Part shown: positions 17,980 to 25,000 of the stretch, piece by piece | How the letters are laid out: the number at the start of each line of letters is the position of its first letter | Numbering within the stretch: position 1 is the first letter of the stretch | Assembly: GCA_903813345.2 (NCBI GenBank) | Contig: CAIIXF020000164.1 | Location: forward strand, 1-25,000 | Direction: 5' to 3' | Source: Owenia fusiformis | Lineage: Eukaryota; Annelida; Polychaeta; Sabellida; Oweniidae | Length of the DNA stretch: 25,000 nt | Program-made: the position numbers and the translations under genes | The notes under the pieces: model-generated | Databases searched by the model: none | Told to the model about the DNA's origin: nothing | What the model saw: only the letters and a program-made list of their open reading frames with translations

Positions 17980-20900
17980 GTAAGTACATGCACTTTTAAA
18001 TTAGTGTTAAATGTGTTTGTCTGACATCTGCCAAAGTTTGGTTTAGATTTTCTCTTCTGTTTTGGGTTGTCGTGTATCTGTTCACGTCTCATGGTTTTTT
18101 AACACGGTAATGAATAGAAGGAAAAAAACGGAACGGGAACGTGTTCGGATGAGCCAGGTTTTGGGATACACAGGTTTTACCGTAGATGTTTTCTACCGCC
18201 TTTGCCCTTACACCCTTCTTGGTCGTATTGTTATCCACTTCATTTCATTCGATCACTTGATCTTGCATAGAACATGTAGTTTGGGCAGTTCATTTTTCAA
18301 ATTTTTGAATATCAAGAAAGTTTAATAAATGCTTTAATAAGTGTATATTATGTTGTAATATATATAGCAGTAATTATTGAATATAACACTAAATTGCAGA
18401 AGACTGTGTACTAGCTAGTATATATTCCATTCTATATTCGGTGAATAGCAAGACATGTTGCATTTTCATTGATTCTGCAAGGAGTAATACTCCTTGATGG
18501 AATCATAGAAAGATGAACAGACATTCTTCCCAACATAAGAAAATATAATATTTACTATACTTACATATATTTAATAAGTCTTATATTCTAGATTCTACCT
18601 TTGGTTCTGCATGTACTTGACTCCGAGAAATTCAACAGTTTACATGCCAATCCTAGTCATATAGACGACACTGACGTAGCAGACGATAATTCGCAAGATG
18701 AAGAAATGATTCCATCGCCCAACATCTATTTGTCAGAAGATTCAGAAGAGAGTGTCAGTGATGACGATGTCCAGTTGGAATATACAAACCTAGATGATTT
18801 CAATCATTCGTTTAAAGTCTTGATTCACAAAGGTCAGTTACAATTCTAGTCTATAGTGTTTTATCAAGACAAGTTTTTACAAGCCAAATAAACGTCCAAA
18901 TAATTTGTCCAAGCATACATTCAAATTCCCTGTGTAATGGGTTCTAGGGAATTATCATAGGAGCGATATAAGTGAGGGGTGTTTTGTACAGAGCCATTCG
19001 AACCTCAGTATCAGACGTAACCATCATGAATAAAATTGGATAAACTAGATCAAACAGGAACTTCGCGGAGTAGCGAATCCGACAGAACAAAACATATGAC
19101 ATTAAGAATACTAGTAAACTAGTTGTATTTTTCATGAAAATGGCAGCCATTTTGAATTGAATCGCCATCTTGATCATTGCATTCCTTCTCAGTTAGGCAG
19201 AGTTCTATGTTCCTAACCCCCCTATCACACCAAACTAGTTCTTACCCGTTCTTGCCAGTCCTACGAAAATGTCGTAAAACGGGCTCCATCTGGCTGCGGT
19301 CGGGATATATGTCTGAAATAATTAGCTAATTCGTTCATAAACAGTCTTCAATACGTCCATCTCGTTCGCAGTTCGTTCAGGTCGCACCACGTCGGTGTGC
19401 AACGTAGTATAAACCGTCCCTTAGTCTAGAAGGTCATCATGACCTGATTACAGAACGGTATGGTCGCCATCGAATTTTGAATCAATTCAAAATTCTAAAT
19501 CACATACCCCGTCCCCGGGACCCCGTCCGGGAAAGTCCATGAAGTTCGTAAACAGACCGTAGAACGTTGAAGCTACGTTCATTCAGTTCGCACACAGTTT
19601 AAAACCGATTCAGCAACGTTTTGATGATCACCAGAAAATGTTGAGCATGCTCTAAGTGCTGGAGGACCTACTCGTTCTAGTAGTTTCATGAAGTTTGTAA
19701 ACAGATCCCAAACGGTTCTTAGTGGGTTCTTAGTACGTCAAATCCGTTCGTGCACAGTTTAAGCCCGTTTTCGAGAACGTAATGAGAACTAGTTTGGTGT
19801 GATAGTAGGGTAAAGCACAGGCATATAGAATTCGAATCAAATCCGTCAACTCGTATTTGGGTTAGCAAAGATCACATTTTTTTACAAAAACTGGTGGCCA
19901 TATTGAAAATGCCTCTTATAGCAAAGGTCCTTTGCCCATAAGACGCCCAACTGAATTTGAAATTTGGAGCAACCTCCATAAATGGTATTCATTTTTTAAG
20001 GTTCAGAAATTATTTAAGATATTTGAGATATAAAAGATCTTATTTTTTACATAAATTTGAACTAAATCCGTCAACTTTTGAGTTATGCACGTACGAACTT
20101 TGTTCGGTGAGATAATAAGAATATTTATGATTGGGCGCGCGTACATTGTTTTAAGTATTTTATGCTTTAAACGCAAAATATTTGGTATTTATAAAATGCC
20201 AGTAGAATTCAAAAGGAAACCAATACAATTTGTTGTTCAATTCAATTTCTCTTTGTGTTTGAAATTCTTGGAATAGTGTAAGTATAGTAATAGGCTGGTC
20301 ATATACACACTCAATGCATCCTGCCTCCATATCGCTTAATTAATAGAATGAATTACACGACCATGTTAACAAATTGATTTAACTGAAGGCCCAACAATTC
20401 ACTGTTTCAGTGATATCACAAAGTCAATCTAAAAAAATGTTGATCAGCACCAATTGCTCGTTCATCTGCAACGAGTGTTTTATGTACATCAGTATATGTA
20501 GATAATATCCAAAACTAGGAACACACATATCTATATCTATATCTTCGTTAACTGTATGAAGTTCCAGTTCATTGGTCTATGACTTACCCCAATTACCCCA
20601 ATCACGTCATAGAGCTCACGTAATGCATGGACGATTCAAACTGTAAAAACTCATAAACAACAATTTGTAAGGATAAGGAATTAGTAATATATAGACAATA
20701 GACCGTGGAGAATTCACAAACGAAACGAAAATAAAAATGGTACGTAATGGCGACTATGAGATTTGAATTATCTCCACTTCGCTTGAGCCAGAGAGTGTAA
20801 TGTAGAAATGTAGACGTTCATTGTTCCATTATGGCCATTGCGCAATCTTTTGAAATTGTTTGACTTTGCCTCTCTAAAAGAGGCCTTTGACAAAAGAGAG

Positions 20901-23083
20901 CGTAATCTTTGTCAACACTTTTTCATATAAAAATTCAATTAAGCCTTTCTGATCAGAATTTTTAATTATTGCACCGTCGTTAAGCTAAATATCGCTGTTA
21001 TTCCTTCTGTTCTCTATACTCCAACATAATGCCATTACCGTATCGAAGATTGCATTATTTTACATTTTTCTCAGAGGGTCGAATTCAACGACAACCTTTG
21101 GTCCCGAGCTTTTAGGCTGCTCATTGTAGTTTCATTGTCAAGTATTTGTCTTAAGTCATTAATAGATTGATATAAATGTGTTAAATGTCTAAATGCTTGT
21201 TATTACGCGTGTGGTGTCTTGTTTTATCCATTCATGGGTAAACACGAACAATCGACCTTGTCATCGGAAAATACAAGGAGCTCCACTAAAACATAAATAT
21301 GACATGCATACAGGGTGTCCCAAAATTAACAGCACTGATGCATTCCCTTCGTTAATACTGAACTTACTATGTTCACATTTTCATCGAATTTACTTTTACT
21401 TCTTTGGATAGAAATACAAAGTTTAAAAATATTCCTGAATCGCTGTTTGAGTTATGGTTGCCATGGTAAGATGACATTATGGTATCCGGGGCAACTTTTT
21501 TAAACAACATACAGTTCATGAAAATCTAATTGAAGCGACGGTTCTGTCCGCCATTTGTGACAACTGTATCTGACTTTACCGTTGTCAGGTTATTCCGGGG
21601 TGCTGATGGAAAGGTGCTCCAGAACTTAGGGTCTACAAAGTCATCCCATTCTACAATTATAGACCAAGGAATTGCGTACTTAAAACAAGATATGCGTACA
21701 AAGTGCAGAATTGTCGCACTTCGATACCACTAAAGACGTTACGACGGGTTGGGAACTAGTTAAAAGAGAGAATCAGATATAGCGGGCAGGCAAAACAAAA
21801 AATTATTTCAATTTTAGAATATTTTTGGCTCATCTCATTCCTTGTCTTGTCTATTTTCTAAAAATCACAAAAGTGCATACTTTATTCCAGGAAAACTAAA
21901 GCTTTTTACAATAATGTATTATTTTTGTATAAGAATGGTTACCATTCTTATTATTTGGGAGAATTTAAACATTTTTCACCCATTTTTGCACTTCGAATCA
22001 TTAATAACATATTGTGAATCTTTTGGGAGATATTGCATTTGCTTTAAGAACACGCTGAATGACTGAGTTTATTAACATTCATTTGTTTGGGTTCCCTTTT
22101 TGGCTCTCTCTGTATTTAACGTTTACTGAGAATCTTTTTCTTTTTCCACAAATTGCTAAGCAGCGTCAGTTTAACTTGAATATTTCTAATGAATAAATAT
22201 ATGATTGATCCGTCCAATCATGGGCTTTCAAAACAGGCCCGTGCTCCAATCAGAAATGAGATTTAATTACAAACTAATTTGATTGTTAAAACCGTCAATA
22301 AATGATTAAAGCATTTATTGACTATCTAATATTTTACCTGAATGAGGAGGAAATCACACGATTTCCCTATTATATCAAGCATCGTCTAGGTTTATCCAGG
22401 TCTACCTTGGAGGACAGTATCAAACTTTGCAACGCTAAAATGGAACAAGGCTGTGTATATGACATGAATAATTGTGCCCAAGAATGGAACAGTCTTCAAG
22501 ATTCAAACTGGAATAATTTATGTAACTATCCGATGAGGAATGCATTTTCGACTCAAGAAGATTGTTTTCGTTCGCAAGGTAATTAGACAAATTTTAGAAC
22601 ATAAGGTTTTGTTTACAAATACACTGACGCATTATTTTCTCCACCTTGTTGAGTAGTTCAAGTTAAAGCTTTTCATCATTTTCACATACATTGAATTGTA
22701 ACCAATTTTGAAAAATATGATGACATGAAATATTACTTTGTGATGTCATGAAGGTTCTATTTTTCAAAATTCATCTTAACTTTCTGCAATATTTTCGAAA
22801 TACTCGTATGATACACTTTCACAAAAAGCATCGGCTTATCTAGTTTGAAAATGCATGCATTGCAATGTAGTGAATCAATTACGTCACGAACACAACTATG
22901 ACGAGCATGCTCGTCAAACGCGCAGTATGATTCGGCATTAACATGTCAAATTTAAATTCGAAACTTAAGTTTATAAGATTAAGTATATATGCGTTCACAT
23001 TTTAGACCCCTATCTAAAAACTAAAGCATCTGATTTCAAGAAGGAAATCAAGTTTTCCAAAAAACGCCTCCAAAAACGCAAAT
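17878..23083 (+). CDS. Acidic protein with possible death-fold domain (gene model, 3' open; may be two genes)
   Basis: Proposed join: 17878-17979, 18592-18832, 22312-22578, 23006-23083, with phases matching at each join (0, 1, 1) and an open donor (gtacgt) at 23084, giving 229 residues so far. The order is: Cys-containing N-terminus (34 aa); an acidic, probably disordered part rich in D, E and S (to about residue 114); a helical domain of about 88 residues with Trp and Cys; then a very basic segment. The helical domain has a RLGLSRSTLED stretch and a NNCAQEWNSLQDSNWNNLC stretch, reminiscent of a death-domain pattern (L.LS...I......W.......W..L). This is a weak match. The 22312 acceptor has a poor pyrimidine tract, and CCAAT boxes lie just upstream of an ATG at 22302, so the second half may be a separate gene. 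Confidence 0.5.
18089..18183 (+). mobile_element. Fragment of the pogo/Tigger-like family (right end only)
   Basis: The stretch from ggttttttaacacgg through gtgttcggatgagccaggtt to cacaggttttaccg parallels the right end of the element at 14137-15313 (ttttttaacatggg, gtgttcggattatccaggtg, tacaggttctactg). A TA follows it. The left end was not found. It lies in the intron between exons 1 and 2 of the acidic protein gene. Confidence 0.6.
18592..18832 (+). CDS. Exon 2 of the acidic protein gene, D/E/S-rich
   Basis: The acceptor is atattctag ending at 18591 and the donor gtcagt starts at 18833; phase 0 to 1. It encodes ILPLVLHVLDSEKFNSLHAN, then acidic clusters such as DDTDVADDNSQDEE and SEDSEESVSDDD. 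It ends DDFNHSFKVLIHK. The serines inside acidic runs fit casein-kinase-2-type sites. Confidence 0.7.
18833..22200. other. Intron or intergenic region, repeats only
   Basis: Besides the 584-bp element I see no supported exon. Short patches recur: gccattttgaa/gccatattgaaaatg at 19146 and 19893, and aatccgtcaact at 19840 and 20064. Near 21311 a cagggtgtcccaaaattaac string resembles mariner-type termini, but no partner end was found. Confidence 0.4.
19222..19805. mobile_element. 584-bp non-autonomous element with 21-bp inverted termini
   Basis: The left end ctatcacaccaaactagttc (19222-) is the reverse complement of the right end gaactagtttggtgtgatag (-19805); one further base also matches. The interior is GC-richer than its surroundings. 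It repeats a block of gttcgtaaacag...acgtt...gttcg-cacagttt type three or four times (around 19330-19385, 19545-19605, 19690-19765). It has no coding capacity. The target duplication is unclear, because C-runs flank one side. Confidence 0.8.
22214..22250 (+). promoter_or_regulatory. Paired CCAAT boxes upstream of the ATG at 22302
   Basis: CCAATCA at 22214 and CCAATCAG at 22246 lie in the same orientation, 32 bases apart and about 52-88 bases before the ATG at 22302. That is normal CCAAT-box (NF-Y) spacing for a promoter. It supports, but does not prove, a gene start near 22280-22300. Confidence 0.35.
22302..22578 (+). CDS. Exon with possible death-fold domain (internal from 22312, or first exon from ATG 22302)
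   Basis: The donor gtaatt starts at 22579, phase 1. If internal, the acceptor is gattaaag ending at 22311 and the phase matches exon 2 of the acidic protein gene. If first, the ATG at 22302 follows an in-frame TAA at 22299. The product has FIDYLIFYLNEEEITRF, RLGLSRSTLEDSIKLCNAKM and EWNSLQDSNWNNLC. It is helical, with five Cys and two Trp. Confidence 0.62.
23006..23083 (+). CDS. Short basic exon
   Basis: The acceptor is cacattttag ending at 23005 and the donor gtacgt starts at 23084; 78 bases, phase 1-1, matching the exon that ends at 22578. After the split codon (D) it encodes PYLKTKASDFKKEIKFSKKR then LQKRK: 11 Lys and 2 Arg in 25 residues, like a nuclear-localisation or nucleic-acid-binding patch. 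Confidence 0.5.
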
Positions 23084-23477
23084 GTACGTCAATTCTTTGA
23101 GGTCAATATTTTCTTGCTGTATTTGACTCTTTTCCTTTAAATTTCTATTGTAGTTTTGAATGCCTGTTAGAATGTTTATCATTCAGAATCAAAATTCATA
23201 TTCTGAGCACAGTTTTACACTTTTCTTTTGAAAATCACAAAGTTTCGAATATTCTGAAAATTAAAAATCCAAAAAGTGGTGTTATCATTTTTCTAAAGTT
23301 GGCCTAGGTCTAATTAGTGGAGGGAATTAACTCTTATCTGTTTCAAAAGGTGATACAAGTATAACTTTACCTTTTTACTTCTTAAAATCTGTCTAAAAAT
23401 ACCTCAAACAAACGGATTTTTTCACTTTTCCCCAAAAATCCAAGATGGTTGACATATTGTGACTCGGATAGTTTTTT

Positions 23478-23829
23478 TCTCACAAACGTTTTTCAGTATC
23501 ATATGTTTTAGAAAATGCATGTTTGCGAAAAATTAGCTCAGAAGACAACAGAGTCGTCGATTTAATTCCTCACTTAAGTTACAGAAAAGGTATGGGTTAA
23601 AAGTGCAGATCTTAACTGTTTTTCGAAATACCGTTTCTGTAACTTAAGTGAGGAATTAAATCGACGATTCTGTTCTCTTCTGAACTATTTGTTCGCAAAT
23701 ATGTACATTTTCTTAAACATATGATACTGATACACGTTTGTGTTAAAAATATCGGAACATGTCGGAAAATGTTCCGACATTTTGTTACCGAAACGGTACC
23801 AGCGTAATCGAGTGCTTGGATCATCAGTG
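23478..23829. mobile_element. Fold-back element of the same family, copy 2, left end truncated
   Basis: It shares the centre gggttaaaagtgcagatctt (23593-23612) and both arms with the copy at 11675. Here the inner palindrome is better kept: cgtcgatttaattcctcact on the left and agtgaggaattaaatcgacg on the right, plus an adjoining tacagaaa/tttctgta pair. The right end (cagcgtaatcgag...catcagtg) is kept with a small insertion; the left terminus is missing. Confidence 0.8.
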
Positions 23830-24520
23830 GAAATGATAGTATTGTACAACACAAAGTTTCCCCATTTAATTGTAATGTATTATCTTTATAATTTGCCCAT
23901 AATAAAATGGAGTACAAATAATATATACAGTAATGTATTTAATGACATTATCTCACGAAGATTGTGATTATATAAATGCAGACTTGTCTTTAAAAATTCC
24001 AATTTTCACAAAAATTTATCGTCTGTTTAATGATCATTACCTTTATTAGTTTCTTCATTTTTGTCGTATTAACGATGTTTTGCGTGCGCTCTTCGTGTTA
24101 ATTTGTCTTGCTTCAAAGTTAGTGTACATGCCATCATCGCATCATTTTCAGAAAATATACTTTCAGAATGGACACTGTTTCAACAACTTTATATGCATTT
24201 ATTATCACTGTATGGAAGACTACATTATAAAGATTCTGCATGACTTCAATTCTGCATGACAAATCTGTCGCATTTTAGGAGTTTGGGTTCTTCAAGTATG
24301 GAACCCTGGAGCAGTTCATTTCTTCATCAAATATGATTAGAGCATTTTTAATTGATTTAAAGTGGCGGGAGGGGTTGGTTTTTAATTTTGTTTGCTTTCC
24401 ACTTGATCCCTAATCTCATTGATAACTGACTGATTCTTGGGACCAAACAAGATTTCTGTATGTCTTCATGTATGTGATGCGTGATAATGCTTGCAATGCA
24501 ATTTGATAAATACTATACAA
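23830..24520. other. Region without a supported gene
   Basis: AT-rich. Two acceptor-like sites (tttcag ending at 24151, cattttag ending at 24278) precede short open stretches. The one from 24279 stays open for 44 codons to TAA at 24411, but its phase 0 does not match the open phase-1 donor at 23084, so no exon is called. Confidence 0.35.
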
Positions 24521-24995
24521 TTATTATCCTACACTTATAGTGTATTGTAGCATTTTGTTTATCTAATGCTGGTGAGTAAAACCTCTTGGGTACATATCCT
24601 GTATATATATTGTCGTAATTAACATGCATATACAGGTACATGGAAGGCAGATGCGGGATCCCCCTCCTTGAAGGGGCTCTGTGTTCTTTTATACATAGTC
24701 ATACATGGATTTCCAAGGTATGATGTTTTGAAAATCAAACTGGGAGTATGCACATCACGGGCTTTTGTACAAATTGTGGATCACTTAGTCTTCCTGAAGT
24801 ACTTTACGCAAACAATCAAATAAAGTCTTGCCTGAACCGGGGATCGAATCCGCGACCTGTTGCGTAAGAGGCACATGCGCTTCTGAGCTGAAAAACCAGT
24901 ATGCAGAGGGAGGCCTCAGGGAGTGACTGTAAACTTCGCTTGTTGATTTTATACATTTTTTATACATTTAGTACACTATAAGTGTAGGATAATAA
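24521..24995. mobile_element. 475-bp element with perfect 24-bp inverted termini
   Basis: The left terminus 24521-24544 (ttattatcctacacttatag plus tgta) is the exact reverse complement of 24972-24995. The body holds a tRNA-like sequence near its right side. There is no reading frame of note. The target duplication cannot be told apart from the TIR because the flanks are short and AT-rich, and the window ends five bases beyond. Confidence 0.8.
24832..24922 (-). repeat. tRNA-Lys-like (SINE-type) sequence inside the 475-bp element
   Basis: On the minus strand it reads AGCTCAG (A-box-like, plus 24884-24890), GCATGTGCCTCTTA with an apparent CTT anticodon loop, then AGGTCGCGGATTCGATCCCC (B-box GGATTCGATCC, plus 24841-24851). 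The order and spacing match tRNA-Lys(CTT), except that the D-loop is 4-5 bases short and the anticodon and acceptor stems do not pair properly. It is therefore a tRNA-derived SINE head, not a working tRNA gene. Confidence 0.7.
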
Positions 24996-25000
24996 GAACA

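Noticed and set aside
20409-20510. Stretch after tttcag at 20408, open for about 32 codons in the phase left by the exon ending at 18832
   Set aside because: It could be an alternative last exon, but it has low-complexity content, no clear poly(A) signal and no motif, so support is too weak.
21530-21733. 67-codon plus-strand frame near a cagggtgtcccaaaa string, considered as a mariner transposase fragment
   Set aside because: No DDE/D or helix-turn-helix motif can be recognised, and no second terminus was found.
24279-24413. Open stretch after an acceptor-like cattttag, 44 codons to TAA, considered as the last exon of the death-fold candidate gene
   Set aside because: It starts in phase 0 while the last supported donor (23084) leaves phase 1; joining them in the other frame gives an immediate stop.
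24832-24922. Possible functional tRNA-Lys gene on the minus strand
   Set aside because: The D-loop is shortened, the anticodon stem has mismatches and no acceptor stem can be formed, so it is a tRNA-derived repeat.

Overview
The window is eukaryotic genomic DNA: AT-rich, with short exons bounded by GT..AG introns whose phases match, poly(A) signals, and many short non-autonomous transposons. Stacked CCP/Sushi exons, a possible death-fold exon, a tRNA-Lys-like SINE body and dense MITE-like DNA fit a marine invertebrate deuterostome (echinoderm, hemichordate or amphioxus type). The species cannot be fixed from the sequence alone. Layout: (1) 1199-5627, plus strand: the 3' part of a single-pass membrane protein with at least six CCP domains, one exon each and all in phase 1-1, followed by a transmembrane exon and a cytoplasmic-tail exon. 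The first exons lie upstream of the window. The intron before the transmembrane exon is largely filled by a 76-bp tandem array whose every unit carries a copy of the 3' splice site and the first coding bases of that exon. A 421-bp transposon is inserted cleanly in the first unit. (2) 6453-12694, minus strand, convergent with the first gene: a complete seven-exon gene model of 348 residues. It reads as a type II membrane protein with a cysteine-bearing lumenal domain and a C-terminal region resembling a JmjC/cupin fold. (3) 17878-23083, plus strand: two or more exon pairs, giving an acidic N-terminal part, a helical domain faintly like a death-fold domain, and a basic segment. These may be one gene open at its 3' end, or two adjacent genes. 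The rest is introns and intergenic DNA packed with repeats. There is a 72-bp element with 9-bp target duplications seen in three places, two large fold-back elements of one family, a 1.18-kb pogo/Tigger-like element, and a 584-bp element with 21-bp inverted termini. There is also a 475-bp element with perfect 24-bp inverted termini that encloses a tRNA-Lys-like sequence, plus several tandem arrays and the probable 3' tail of a LINE. No rRNA, intact tRNA, CRISPR array or bacterial-type gene was seen. Gene functions are inferred from motifs only. The first gene looks like a cell-surface recognition or complement-control type receptor and the second like an endomembrane protein. Nothing in the sequence shows that the three genes work together; they are simply neighbours.
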